Source: Diphasiastrum complanatum (Eukaryota; Streptophyta; Lycopodiopsida; Lycopodiales; Lycopodiaceae). From it: DNA of 64,000 nt. Shown here in pieces: positions 44,421-58,565 of this stretch (position 1 is the first letter of the stretch; every line of letters begins with the position of its first letter). The stretch is taken from positions 10,897,153 to 10,961,152 of the forward strand of contig CM055094.1 of NCBI GenBank assembly GCA_029204225.1, read 5' to 3'. The notes beneath the pieces were generated by a model, which was not told the origin of the DNA, searched no databases, and saw only the letters and a list, made by a program, of their open reading frames with translations. The translations under genes and the position numbers were made by a program.

Positions 44421-46800
44421 AATAATGGTAGTAGAATTAAAAAAACTCTTATCAGATTGCTCATATGAAGCAGTTTGCTAATTGCTCGAAGAATGTCTGT
44501 AAATGCATTATATTTCTTTAGAGAAAACCGTGTTAAATCAGGTAGAATGAGGGCAACAGTAGATACCAGAATTGCAAGAAGCTTTTGTTGGTCACATTAG
44601 CTATATGTTACATGCTTGTAGTAGCATTGACAGAGTTATGGGGGATTATCTTTTAGACTTTCGAGTTTTGTTCTCCTTTTGATATGCTAATTTGTTCACA
44701 ATGCTCTTAATAACGAGCCATTCTAAGAAATTGAGTGTGATCCCTCTCTCTCTCAATGCACAATAGATATATATAAACTGTTGAGAAGTCATAATAATCA
44801 TCACTCACCAAGGATGTACCCATATACGCTCTGAAGAATCGTTCTATCAAGTCTCCATTGTTCACAATTTTGTTTATTCAACTCTCCATGTAGATGTTGG
44901 AAATTAGTAACTGTTTTGTTGTCCAGCTTGCCTCTATTTTAATGCTGTATGTTCTTATTGGCATTTTTGAGGGTGCACATGCCCCTATAGTTGGTCTAAA
45001 TTTTTTACTAATAAGAAGTAATGCATCTTACTCAATGTCATGATGGTAAAGTTCTTGTTGTTTCACAGTAAATTTTTAATCAGTTTTAGATCATTCTCCT
45101 ATATTTTCCTTTTGTATCTCCTATACATGGCCCTATTTTATTTTATTCTATTTCTTGGAAGTTTGTTTCAGTTCTTGAACTATTGCTTATCAAGGGTAAT
45201 CACTTGCTTCTAGTTCACCTATATATGCTCCTTTTCTCTACTAGCTCTTTTTCAAAATGCTTTTGAAGTCTATTTTGGGTTTGGAGTTTATTTCCTATTA
45301 AGAAGTTGCATTGTAGCTTAATCATTTTTATAGTTTTCTTCTAAGTTTTTACATAGCTAAAGTGCCATTTTTACATAGTTAATTTATTATTATCATTTTT
45401 TTTAATTATTCTTACTTTTTTTTGTCAGTTATGCTCTACTTTCTTTCTTTTCACTTCAATATTAGTCATTTCTTCAAACATTTCAAATGGGGGACTCTCT
45501 TGCCCTCTTTTTTTTGGTAGTAGAAATGAGGTTTAACTTTTTGCCTATATGTGAATTGAATAAAACATGATTTTGGAGAAGGCCCTACCAAATGGTCTTC
45601 TTTCAAGTCTTTTCTTGTTAGTACTTATTATACAAATAACCATATTAGAATTTTGAATTGTCTTAGAAGTCTTATAGAAAAACGTTTATGTACTTCTTTG
45701 CCTCTTAGGCCAATATGTACCACCCAATTAGTAATCTACGCCATTTATAACATACGCATGGTATATAGTGGCTAAACTTATTGCTTTGCTTTTGCATGTT
45801 TTCAAGAACATGTTCGAGAAGCTAGAAAAGTGCAAAGCTCTAAGTTTCTCATAGAAGATTCAAAATCTTTTCTTATTGCTATAGCTATATGTGGTTTTGA
45901 GTCTTTAGGTCTTTCCCCATTGAGCATATCAATGGCAACATTTCTGATTCTAAAGAGTGTTTTAAGGTAGCATGACTTTGTGAAATTTTTCATGAGAACT
46001 CTTCACTCCCTTTTTTGCAGAGGTTATAATCTTGAGGGTAAGTCCACTCAGGAAGGAGTAGAAACATTGCCAGAAAAACTGCCATGTTGTGGAGGGCCCA
46101 CCCTAAACCAAAAAACATTACACCATATGTTCACACTTCATAATGCTTTCAAGTTTTAATAAATTGTATCGCATAAATTGCCCCCTCTCCCCATCTTTCT
46201 CCTTGTCCTACTTCTAGTCCTCCTAACTTTTCGGGTTCCTAGTAATGTCGTCTCTAGAATGTTTACCTATAGTGATTACATAAGGAAGTTGCTTTATTTG
46301 GATCGTGTTATGTCTTTGTGTAAGTTCTCCCTAGACATGTTCAATAGATAAAATCCTATAACTTTTTTTGGTTGCGCTATACTTGTCAAGACCTTGGTAT
46401 ACTAAGCTCTCACTTTTATCAACTTAAAACTCTTAGTCGCTTTCTGAAGTCCAAAGCTATTGTAAAATCTGTTTTTTTACCTTTAGTTATGATTTACTCT
46501 TCACAATTTTTACTTTGTTATTTTGACAAAATTATTTCAACTCTATTCTTAGAAAGTTTGAATTTGTGAATGCTCTTCCTTGTGTGAACAAAATTTGGAA
46601 TCATCCAGTGGTTGCTTGGAAATATGTTAAACTTCAGGGAAAAAGGCTTTCAATAATGTTAATATTGGTCAAAATCTTTCAGAAAAGAAAATGTTGTGTA
46701 TTCTTAATTGAGGTTGCTAGCTCTCCAAGCTCCTCTTGAAATCTACTAGTTGGTGAAAGAATGAGCTCCTCCCAAAAAAAGCATAACTACCTGGATTCTG
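44421..46800. other. T-rich sequence without recognised genes
   Basis: Intron-like T-rich plus strand. A faint resemblance to the end of a LINE reverse transcriptase (RFLKSKAIVKSVFLPLVMIY, 46434-46495) is too weak to call. Confidence 0.35.
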
Positions 46801-47284
46801 GTCCTATGACATGTCATGTCCACAACTAATCTCGGATTGTTTATCCCGCTAGAGGTCAGTAGGCCTACCTTGACCCATAAGTTAATTATGATTGTGAGGG
46901 GTTTGGGGCCCTCATGTGCATATGGTCTTAATTAATGCTTGGAGGCCTAAACTCATGATGGTGGATTTTTATGGGTCTATCAGTGAGTCATAGGGGAACT
47001 GGATGATATGGCCGTGTCCAATGAGGTCTCATAATGCACTACTAGTGGTGCATGGGCATTGGGCTTTCACTAGTGTATGTTTGATTGTGGTGCTAGTAGC
47101 TATATGCTACTAGTTTGACTCCTCTATCCCTTGGTGGGTGATTGATCCACAACTTGGGGGCTAGATCCATAAGATCTAGGTTTGGTTAGGTTACTTTGTC
47201 CACATCCGATTCCCTTGTGTTGCTTTGTTGCGGCTTGCTTGGCCAGTGCATCCTTTATAGGGGCTTTATATTGGTATCAGAACC
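46800..47284 (+). mobile_element. Old LTR with adjacent PBS
   Basis: TGGTATCAGAACC at 47272-47284 is a one-base variant of the tRNA-Met PBS. Upstream sequence shares a TGACCCA(T/C)AAGT...TTGTGAGG block (46870-46900) with the LTR ending at 52860, so both belong to one family. The left end is uncertain. Leader sequence follows, but no coding. Confidence 0.5.
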
Positions 47285-50100
47285 AAGGCTAAGTGGTTTT
47301 GCCGGTACGGAAGTGCTCAATAGGTGGCCAATATTATGGAGACGGATCTTCGTGGTGGGTTCCTAAATTCTTGGATTTTGAGGAGCTAACGTTTGTGCAA
47401 AAGCTTGGTGGGTGATTCACGTCAATCTTCTTAAATCACGGGTTTTCAAGAGGATATCGATTGTAGGGGGTACTACCAAATGGACCAATCGGTTTGATAA
47501 AGTACGTTCTTGAATGGTGATTTTGAAGGGATTATGATTCACTAGTAACATTAAGTTTTTTGTGATTAGTTTTCCAATTTGCTTTTTTATGTTAAGCCAA
47601 GATTTTAGCTTCTTGAAAGCTGAAATGTTGTGCTTTCAAAGCCGGATTTATTGAGTACTTTACGGCAAAGCACCTAGACAATTTTTGCTATGATAGAGGA
47701 GGTGATAGATGAGGTGAATGCTGGTTTTATTTGGAACAAGCTTTTTGAATTCACTTTTGAAAATGTCAATTTGATTGATGGTTTTTTTATATGTTAGTGT
47801 ATGTGCTTTTCCATCGTTATGTAATGATTGTTTCGCGTTTTGTATGGTCATTTAAAAAAAGCTGTTGTTTTTATTGGCATAACCAAGGAAACATTTCCAG
47901 CATGGTTTGTTTCGATCTTTTGGTGAAATGTGTAACATATACTTTCAGATTGAATCACTGCTTTTGGTGTTGCCGTAAGGTGATTTGTGTTACCGTAAGG
48001 TGATTTGTGAAGCTAAATTCATGAAGCTTTGATGGGTAATAAGATGGAAATACGGTATGAGAATAGAACTTTTATTCTTCCGAGACTGTAAATGATATAT
48101 TAGTCGTTTCCATTCTGATAAGACTATTAATGTTTACAGCATACAATGTAAGCCACATTCTGGTTCCGTTTCCATTCTTTCCCACAAGCTTTGTTTTCAG
48201 CATCTAAATTACAGCATACTTCTAAAGTAGCATTTTGCTGGATTAATCAATAAAGCTAAATCAGGAACCTGGCTGAAAAAGTAAAACTAACTGAAAGCTT
48301 GCTTTTGCTTTTACACAAGCACGTTTTTTGCTTGTATCACCTGCAAAACAAGTTAAATGATATTGTTTTTTCCTTGGTTTACTAGATTTACGTTAAATTT
48401 GGCGGTTTGGCAATCTATAACCAAAGTTTTTTTTTGCAAACGATTATGACCTCACCAGTTTGCCTACTTTAATATAAGTCTAATGGTATTATTTTTTCAA
48501 ACACGTATTAGTCATTAAAAATGGTTTTTTTATGGACATTGCTTTGACAAGCATAATAATACCCAGAACAAATTTGTATGTTAACGGAAATTTTTCCTAA
48601 TATTTGGTAATTGAGGAAGTTCCCATTGATTTACACATGTAGTAAAGCCGCTTTTTTTGGAACTTCATAACCAAGTAATATAATCAAAGCAAATCGGTTA
48701 ACTACCGTGTGGGCAATCGGAATTTGGGCAATAACTTTCAAAAGGTTTTTGATTTTTTTGTCCAGGATGATGTCGCCTTTTAATCACTGACATGGTATCA
48801 TGAAAGGGCATGCATGGCTAAACAGCCACGAGACCCAAAACCAATAAGACAATGAATTACAAGAAAAAAGATTTTTGATTAAATTCCAACTCATTCTTTC
48901 CCATTTCTACATCTGTCACTCATGGTATGTTACAATTCTTTCAGTAACTGGAAAGACTAAGAAAAGAGTGAAGAAAAATATGAGCTGGAATTTTAAAGTT
49001 GGCATAGTACCGACTTGCATAGTATCGACTTGCACAAAAGTTATATGAGTAAATCAAAAAATTGATTTTTGGACAATTAGATCGGGAAGTGGATGATTTT
49101 CCTAGAGGAAGAACCTATGGTATGGGACGCAGGCAATTCCAAAGGAGAGATATGAAACTAACTAGATCTGATTGACCATGGTATGGTCGTAAATCTAAAA
49201 TGATGCCAAATACTATTGGTCATGATCCCTTATGGATATACCAAATTTACAAAATCGGAAACCCTACAAGCTATTTCTTTATGCATGGAATATATTTGTA
49301 AATTTCTTAAACAATAATTGACTCGATTTCATGTGATTCCTTGGAAGGTAATTTTATTACCCGTTGACCTTGGACGATGTCACATGACTAACAAAATTGG
49401 TTATAATATATCATTCCTCTTACTTGAATATTCAATATATTCTTTTCGGATTATACGTATCAATCATTTTTGGGATAGCAAAGAAAATCTTTGGATAAGT
49501 CATTCAGAAAAATGTGTTGGGTCATTAAATGTGTTAAGTTACGTGTATGTAACACATATTCTTGACTTTTAATGATTTTTCGATATTCTTTAAGACTTTT
49601 CCTAGGCCATATCTAGATTGATATGACACCTATTGGAAACTTGTATAGTTTGCTATAGAAAGGGGAGAAGTAGAAGGATAGAAAGTTATCTTCAAGAGAT
49701 GTCTATTACATTGATTTTGGGAGGAATCCATAAAATGTATAAAGCACCTATTTATAGAATCAAAATTGATAGGATATTATTGACATAACAAGAATCTTCT
49801 AAGGATAGTCATATATATCTAGTTAGAAGAAGAAAGTGGAGTGGAATAGAAAAAACATACTTGTAATAGAAAAGTTGATGTTTACAAATCTGATTGATTA
49901 GTATCAAAACTAGAGAGTTCTATTACAAGAAGCTAATTCCTTGCAGATTGTAATTAGCTTGATCTTAGCGTAAACTAGGATCTGTAAGTTGCAAGGAATG
50001 GAACTCACTCTAAGAATATATTCTTTTGAGATAATAATCTCCAGTTGAGATTTTGGTTACGAAATAGCACTCTTTGAGAAATATTCTCTCTTAGAGTTAA
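47285..50100. other. No recognised gene
   Basis: Probably leader and internal remains of the element whose PBS is at 47272. A short Arg/Gly-rich frame (GRTYGMGRRQFQRRDMK, about 49110) may be gag debris. Otherwise AT-rich. Confidence 0.35.
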
Positions 50101-50886
50101 CTGAGTTACAAGATTCTCAGTTGAAAAAGTGTTGGTTACAGATTGAGTAAAACCAGTAGAGATATGCTACGTAGTGAATCATTGTGTGAGATCATAATTT
50201 CTTTGTGCAAGTTCTTAATCATGTGGATCTACAATGTATTCCTATATGCATGCATAAACTAGTCGATAAACATAGGCATATTGATGCAAATTGTATAGAG
50301 ACAATTACTCTTGGGTTAATAGTGATATCTCGATGAGAATTGCTTATTTACCTAGGAAAAATTAGAATCAGATTGAATGCGGTGTTTTGGATCCACACCT
50401 AGACATTCAAATATTTTCTAAATCCGATACAATTAACTAGGTCAAGAATGCTACTCCCGAGTTAGTTGTTTGAATTAATAATATATGTTCATATATTAGT
50501 ATCAATGATGGATACAAAATAGCAAAAGATATTCACATAGCATTCTCCAACTAAGAAACTGTATGAATATCAATGGCTGCCAATAGCTTAGGCAGATTTC
50601 CAACTAAGATATCCAAATAGTACAACTCCCCTACAAGAAGCCCAAGACTCAGATGATCAAAACTAGCAAATGACCAGCCTTAGTGGCTATTTATAGTGGA
50701 TATCCTAGCTCCCTTCATATTGATTTGAAGGGAAATTCAAATTCAAATTTAGGGCCAAAAATAAAAAAACATGTAAAATAGTATTTCTAGGCCCGTCACG
50801 TGTAAATATAAATTGCGTGTACACTAATATTGTCGAAAGTAGAGAGGTATGGACTATAATATGTGTCAATAACACTCCCCCCTTCT
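50100..50886 (-). mobile_element. 3' LTR and PPT of a minus-strand gypsy remnant
   Basis: On the minus strand AGAAGGGGGGAG (50886-50875) abuts TGTTATTGACAC (50874 leftwards). A TATA box, CTATAAATAG, lies at 50696-50687. The left boundary is not fixed. Confidence 0.55.
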
Positions 50887-50939
50887 AAAACATTGCTCTC
50901 AATGTGGGCTAGTAAAATTTTAATTACTAGAGCTACTTC

Positions 50940-52089
50940 AGTTTCGCTATATTGTCATTTTCTTTCCAGGGTATTCATTTCGTGCTAGGGGTGTCCAAAA
51001 GCCGAATCCCCTACAGCCGCGGATGTCCGCTTTTAGTACAATGAAGCAAAGAGAATTACTAATCTCAATTCTACTATATGACAAGACTAGACCAGTATGT
51101 AAGTAATGGAGGTAGTCGGGCATCTGAGGTATCACCATCAACAAGTAATGAAGAATCAAGAGCAAGAGCAACAGGAGCAGCGGGACCATCAATATCTGAA
51201 AGATCAACAGGAGGGATGTCAGCAACAACATCAAAATTAGGGACACCCACATCATGGAAATCAGCAACAAGAATAAGATTAGATGAATCAGGTGCAATGT
51301 CCAGAGGTGGAACAACAACCGCATTAGCAAGAATAGAAAATGGTGCGGCATCAGGATAAAAAACAATGGTGTCACGTACTAATGCATAAACAAAATGAGC
51401 CTGTTCCTACAATAAAGGTGAGTGGGCAAAAACATCGAAAGACTCTCATGTAACTTCATCAATTGGACGAACGTCCCATTGGACCAAAAACTGGGCAAGA
51501 CGACGACGACAACGACGACGTAAAATGACCCAAACTTGTAAAATAGTAGCAGTTAAAAATGGGAAAAGGTCTGATCAGTAGGAAACAAAGGATCACGAGG
51601 TTCACCAGGAAGAAGAGACAAATGAAGTAGACTAACATAAAATATGTCACAAGCATGAGTAGTAGCAAGTAACTGTAAATGATAAGTAACAAACCTAAGT
51701 TTTTCCACAATTTGGAATGGACCATCCATAGTAATGTGCAGACAATTTTTTAGTAAGAGCACGACCCTATACAAACTTATGACGTGCAACAGTTAAATGA
51801 ACATAAATAGACTGGCCCTCAGCAAACTCTAAAAATGACATATGACGATCAGTCAATGACTTATAACGATGTTCAGCTTGCGCCAAATGTTAATGTGCCT
51901 ACACAATAGAATCATGAGAGTTAGTAAGAAAAGAAGGTAAAGTAACATGAACATCATTAGGTCGGGGTGGAGTACCTGGTAGCAGTGGAGAATATCCATT
52001 AGCCCTGTGTTGGTACTTACCAAACTGTTATAACTATAATCTACAAAACCCAAATGTTGATTCCAATCGCAAACGAAACCATCAACCAT
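50940..52089 (-). pseudogene. Ty3/gypsy integrase C-terminal part and tail
   Basis: MVDGFVCDWNQHLGFVDYSY (from 52089) is the end of the integrase core. After frame changes, MDGPFQIVEKLRFVTYHLQL and FYVSLLHLSLLPGEPRD (51730-51600) are the SH3-like C-terminal domain. A long acidic/aliphatic tail follows to about 51070. It lies just upstream, in its own direction, of the PPT/LTR at 50886, so it is the 3' end of that element. Confidence 0.65.
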
Positions 52090-52424
52090 ACGTGCAAAAT
52101 CAGCGATATAGGTACCCCAAGAAAGGTTAGCAGCATAAGAAGATTAATATCAAGGAGTAGAAACATAAGCAGAACAACAATCATGCTGCAATATCATGGA
52201 AGACCAAGTGATATGCCAGGAAACATGAAGCATAAAGACATCATCCTACAAAGGATAGCTAGAATGGAAAAATGCACACCAACATGGTCAAAAGCCCAAG
52301 GTATCCATAAGGCCCATGTATGAGAAGTAGCAAGGGCACTTTTATGTCCACGTCCTAAACATAGGATTCAGTATAGTCCTAGACTTGGATACTCGGTACT
52401 CTAGTGAATCAAGCTTATTAGTTA

Positions 52425-52870
52425 TGTCACATCATATTGGATGTGACCCACAAGTAATTAATAATCTTGTGAGGCCCAGACACACTAATTGGAGTTAGTA
52501 CAAGGTTTGGGACTGTATATGCATGTGTAGAGTATCAATAGCAATGCTATGAATAGAGGATCCATGCTTAGAGACTCTATTATAGTGGAATCTATGTATA
52601 GGGGAGTTTGGACCTTGCATTACTATATGCACAGGTGGTTCTAAGCCTTATATAAGGAGGTGAAACTTGCCCTACTACACCATCATTCGGTTGATTCATT
52701 GCCAGGATCTCTCTCTACTCTCATGCTTCCTATTCCTTGGCTTGGGGGTGAATCTTCTAGAGATTGATTGGTTGCTTCTACTTGGTTGGGTGGTTTCTCC
52801 AACAATGTGTTCTCTATTGTTTTGTCTTGTAAGCAGGATCTTGAGGAGGCGACCCTTACATTGGTATCAG
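52425..52870 (+). mobile_element. LTR with TATA box and PBS
   Basis: TATATAAGG (52649-52657) is a good core promoter, the LTR ends CTTACA at 52860, and TGGTATCAG (52862-52870) is the first part of a tRNA-Met PBS. It is related to the LTR ending near 47270. The left end near TGTCACATCA (52425) is a guess. It is a solo LTR or a 5' LTR whose body is unrecognisable. Confidence 0.6.
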
Positions 52871-55800
52871 TGGAAGGCTTTCGAAGATAGGAGAACTTGG
52901 AAAAGTGCTACTTTTTGTCAAAATTTCGGTGTGGATCGGTTGAAATTCTCTTCAAGGTGGAGAGCAAGGTTTCAAGTGGGTGTACTATGCTGGTTTCCAT
53001 TTGCATGTTGCTAAGATCCATTACTCTCAAATCTTTTGGGGTTTTATGGAGAATTGTCCTAGAAAGCCAATTTGTGATGCTTTTTTGGATCTTTTTCTTG
53101 TGTAGATCAAATCTTGTGTAGACATGAATTTTCCAGCAAGTGTACTTTTATTTTAGGAAACAATAAAGATGAAATTAATGATTCACACTAGTTCTTTTCA
53201 TGATTTATGATTCTTGACTATATTTTGGTCAAAATTGCTTGTTTTTTCATGCTTTTTGACTCAAAATGCATAGTAAGAACACAAATCCAGCAAGATCAGA
53301 TCAATTAGATGGCTATAATTCTGTAAATGGGTTTTCATGTGCTAGAGAAAGAGTTTCATGTCATGAGATTCCACTTTATAGTGAAGAAAAAACTCGAAAA
53401 TAGTCAAAAATCATCATTTTTGCTTGTTTTTTTTTTTTTTTCATAAAGTTGGATAGTAGGTGGCTGTAAAACACCATGTAGAGCTGGTTAAAAGTTGAAC
53501 CAAAGTCTTTTGAACCTGTCCCTGAATTTAGAGCCAATAATTTCATGAATTGGGCTTATAGAAGGTCAAAAAGGACCAAAAAATAACCTATTTTTGTGGT
53601 TTTTGGGGGATGGAGCTCTCAATCCATAAGGAGATCATGCTGGGAATTTTTACAGCATGATTAGCATTCCTTTATACCTTCCCACCAAGCTATCGGACCT
53701 GTAATTATGGCCGATGGCTTATGCTCCATCTCCATCAAGTTTGAAGCTATATTGACTTCTACAAACCAAGAAATCTTTGTTCTCAGCCTATACTGCTCCT
53801 TAGGACCTGTATGAATGCTTCACGGAAGTCTAATAGACCATTTAAGACTATTGGTATCATCACTTTTTGGGCTAGGATGGGTGTTTGCACGTTTTTACAA
53901 CATGAGGCCTTGAAAAAGTGCGCCCTACTACAGAATTTCTGATGCTTTGTTCTCACACGTGTGAAGCCTAGGTGGCAGGCTAATGTGGCAAGCATCTCGG
54001 TCACTTGGTCTCCCTATGTACTGTGCTTTATAATGTCTAATTTGGTGCACTGTAGCCAAAGTTATGGCCGTGTGAAATTTTGGCAGTTTTGTGCGTAAAA
54101 TTGGCAAAATTTATAATTGTTCTTATTGCATGCTAGTCTGTTCCCTAATTTGTGGTACTATGCTTGCATGTTGATTCTCAGTGTGATTCCGACATGCATG
54201 AGGGATTTACAGTCGGATTGAGTGGTTATATGCATGTGCTCTGAAGGTTGGGTCACAAATTGGTATCATTGGTTGACAAACTCCATAAAACTGAAGTTTA
54301 CGTAAGAAATTTCGTAATGATGTTTTGTGACTGATGTAGTGTGCTTTGAATGCCAGTTAGACATTGGTTTAGTAATATTAGAAGTTGAACAGTATTTCAA
54401 TTTTGCGATTTCGATTGCCTTTTGTACTAACAAAATTTTCGTCAGAATTTTTTGAATTATGTAAAATGAACCAAAAATTGAATTTTTCCAAAAAATCAAT
54501 ATTTTTTATCTATGGAATGTGTTTGGATTAGTGAATTGACTATGCTGAATTTATCAATCAAAGTTAGTCACTGAGTTTTCACTAAGGCTAAATTATTTTT
54601 CAGTTTTAGATAATTTAAAATTGACAGAAGGAACTGCAATGAGTTTGATGACAGTTTATACTGTAATGTCATTTTAACTTTTTGAGTAGGGAACTCCTAG
54701 GTTGAAAGTTAAAATTATTATTTTTTTAAGTTGAATTTTATATTTGGTTAAAATTTGAAATTGGTTACCTGTCTGATATATTTCTAATCGATATTTGATA
54801 ATTAGAAATGGGTCAAGTGAACGTTTGTGCTAGATACTCGTCAAAATTGAATCTAAAACTGTCAAACAATATGAAATGTCCAGAGGGAATGGATGGCAAG
54901 AGAATTCTTTACCGGTTAGTGAAATCTAACTTGATACAATTTAAGAGCTACTGAAATCCTATTGGTAGGATTTCCATACATGTAATTTCATATTCTGACG
55001 TTTTGATAGTTTTGTTGATATTGACGGAGTAATGCCAAACCAGTCAATAAAAAAAAATCCAATTTTATTGGAAAAATTGTAATTAATAAGAACTGATCAA
55101 AAGTAAACAAAACTGATTTCATTTTCTATTTAAATTCCTATGCAAAAGATCATACTAGTATTGTTTTTCATACTAGTGGATGATTTTTGTATATCGACGA
55201 TTCAACCCAGATATAGAATAAAAATGAAATTGTTTCAGACTTTTTCCTATGGTAATTTATTTTTTTACATTTACTAATGTCTTTATATCTCCGTTGCACA
55301 TTAGTTGAAACAGATTTTTAGGGGACTGAAAATTCAAAGGGGGGAAGAAAAATGGACATCAAAGGCAATAAGTGTGATCGGGAAATGTATTTCATAGTTA
55401 GGATTTTGGTAGTCCCTATAAATAGTTGTTTAATACCGGATATTAGTTTCCCGGAAGGAATTCATTTAGTTATATGAATCCGGTACAAGTTCAGGAGTTG
55501 CCAAAACCACAACTACCTACACAATAACCAAGATTGGCACTCCCAAGTCCAAGAGGACCTGTCCAAGATTTAGAGAATTACAAGTTTGATGCAAATATCA
55601 CTTTTGCTCTTGCTTGATTCACATACAAATGATCTCCAATATGGAGTATTTACATGAAGGAGAGAGGTCGAACTGGTTTGACCTATTTCATACGTGTGGG
55701 GCGCTTGCATGTTTGCCTCTCTTAGTATTCCATTCTTATTCAATGATTTTGCACCATCTAGAAAAACTAGAAATTGCCAAATTTGTATTTTGACTACAAA

Positions 55801-57939
55801 ACTTTTATTTTACATGAATGGCTCTTGATATTATGCATGAGCCTCTCTATGCCTATACTTCACACATGAGAATTATTTTGTCTATGACTTGGTAACACTT
55901 ATTTATGTATTATAATCTGTGTTTTTTATTTATGTTTTATTCAATTTCTTTTTTTTTGTTGATTGTCATTTCCTCTTTAGTCAACATTGGGTCTACCCAA
56001 GAGAATCTAGATTTCTTCAAACCCTACTTAGCAACTTATACTTGGGTATTGATGAGGCATTAATAGTGCTGGTTTGCTAAGATTGAATTTGAAATTTTCA
56101 TTTAGATATAGATAGTTCGACCCGTTATAGCATTAGAAGGAGAAAACTTTAAAGAAAGTTCTCATAGATTCAAAAAACATCATAGATGATGTAAAGAGCA
56201 TCAAATCACCATAAAATGGAGTCAAATCTAAGCACAATCAATGTTATTCAATCAATAAAACTTCAATTTAGATGTGAAAATGAAGGCACATGAACTAAAT
56301 ACATCATAAGAGCTCTTACAGAGAAGCCTCAAACTCTTACAAAACTCAAAATCAGTAAATGAAGAAGAGACTCCAAATTTAGCTTGCCATAGACTACTTA
56401 TAGCTAGTTAAAAGTCCCTCTAAGCTTAAATATGAGTTAATTAAATTTCTTGACGTAATTGGATACAATCATCTTTTAACCAAAAAACCCCACTTAATGT
56501 ACAATTGATGGTCTATTTGGCCTATTTATGGAATTTTGGAAGAGCTACTACTAATTGAGTAGGGTCACTAATCATAGAAATCATAGGAGAGCTGACTTTA
56601 GGGAGAGAGTAGTCACGTCTCACCGCTGTGAACACTCAAGTGAGTATTATTTGTACCCAAACTTGATTTTGATCCTTTGTCAATGAAAAACCTAAGGTAT
56701 TCTTGAGAGACATCTCACTTTGGGCTAGTCTTAATCTTAATCAAAACAATTTGCTTTCTGCGGCTATCTTCAACATAGTTTAGCATACTTAATGGCTAAG
56801 TTTATTCACCAGTTTTAGTCTTAAAAAAATTACAAGATTTTCTTGTAGTTGAACCTTAATTACAGCATACCTTTATGCAACTGTGTATTTGTTAAACTGG
56901 CATGAAGAAATTGCAATGGAAGAGATAAATTTGTGTAAGTGTTAAGTACTCTCTAAATGTCACACCCCCTCCATGCCTTTTTACTTCCTTTTTCCTAAGC
57001 AGTTATTTTTATGATTTTTATATTCAATACTTTGCATGGCTTATAGTGCTTGTTTGGTGAGCAATAAGAAGAGCTAATATTGCATTTTTACAAGATACTT
57101 TTAGATTTGCATTAATCTATGCAATTTAGAACTACAACCTATGCCATATCTTTTCAAAGATGACATTAGCTTGAAAATTAGGTCATAATCTATAGCTAGG
57201 ACAAGATCATCCTCGAAGAAGCAATGTGTCCACTCTTTTAGATTGAATAAAAGTAGATTTTTGATGCATGCAAGAGAGATTGTCCTAATTTCTTCATATT
57301 ATGACAAAGTTGAGTTTGAAAAAGGAATGCTTTATGGACATTGAAGAATTTGCAGCATGGATTCTTTATGTGAGACCTTTGTTTGAACACATATTACTCA
57401 CATTAATAATGCATTAAGTCATATGGCACCAACCTTCTTTATATTTGCTTATTTAGATGATTTCCACGTCTAAGATTAGAGCTATTATTATTCTGTAAGC
57501 AAAATTTTGATATTTACTCAATATTTGTTTTGGCCTATGATGGACCTATCATATTGGTTGGAGAGGTGTAAAAAAATGCATACAACAACCCTACAGCTCA
57601 TGTATCTTTAGATACATCATAGAAGATAGCTATTGCTACATGCGTTTTGTTGTTAGCCTTTGTTATGATTGAATTTGCTTCCATAAATTGCTTTTTATTT
57701 TCTATAATCGGTTTTTGGTGCAACATGAGTTGTGCCTATTCTTAATTATCCATCTTAGAATTTAAAGTGTGTTTGTATATTTATACAAAAAAGCATATAG
57801 AAAGTTTTATTTTATGTCTCAAAAGACTCTTGACTAAAACTGCTACATGAATTTGTGGTCAAATTGGCTCCTATGACTGGGTTCAATATTTTAGTACATT
57901 GAGTATAATGATAGTGGAACCGTTCACTTTTTTCAACAG
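52871..57939. other. No recognised gene over 5 kb
   Basis: AT-rich with long T runs; no conserved motif on either strand. It is compatible with intron or intergenic sequence. Confidence 0.4.
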
Positions 57940-58103
57940 CTTCTGCAACAAATTTTCATATTAGTGGAGCTTGTACATTATGGCATTCACAATATTGTGG
58001 GCCATCTTCTCCAAAACAATATGATTTGAACACCTCAACGCCTTACTTTTGGTTTCCTGTTTCTTGGAGTCCCTGCAATAAAGCTTGTGGAGGCGGTGTG
58101 CAG
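57940..58103 (+). other. Thrombospondin-like cysteine-rich exon
   Basis: An acceptor (CTTTTTTCAACAG, ending 57939) and donor (GTGTGCAG|GTCAAC) bracket 164 nt with one open frame: SATNFHISGACTLWHSQYCG and then WFPVSWSPCNKACGGGVQ. WxxxWxPCxxxCGGGxQ is the core of a TSP type 1 module. No stop or shift is present, so this exon looks intact, unlike that at 6050. It probably codes an extracellular part of a secreted or membrane protein. Confidence 0.55.
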
Positions 58104-58291
58104 GTCAACTCAAAATGCTTTCCTAATCCATTTCAATTTCCAAGGGTACAATAGTCAAGTTTTTTCTAAGGTATAAAAGAGAGGAGAAAGAAGCGTCAAG
58201 ATAGTGAGAGAGATTTTGAGAGGGAGAGGCGCTCATTTTTTTATGTTTTAGGGTTTTTTTAGGTTTGACATGAAAAATAGCGATAATGTGA

Positions 58292-58413
<122 letters not shown>

Positions 58414-58565
58414 TCTATCAATCTTCTCATACAGAAAGCGAATATCTATTGCTTTGATAAAGGCTCAAAAAAAGTGGATCCTTCAAGTTGTGCCCATCTA
58501 GATTTGGCTCATTTTGAACAGGTAAAAATCATTTTCTTTTGTCCTTACATGGATAAATTTGAACA

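Noticed and set aside
46372-46569. LINE reverse transcriptase end
   Set aside because: Only a faint resemblance over about 20 residues, with no RT catalytic motif nearby.
51078-51359. 93-codon plus ORF
   Set aside because: It is antisense to the tail of the minus-strand gypsy polyprotein, which continues from clear integrase motifs.
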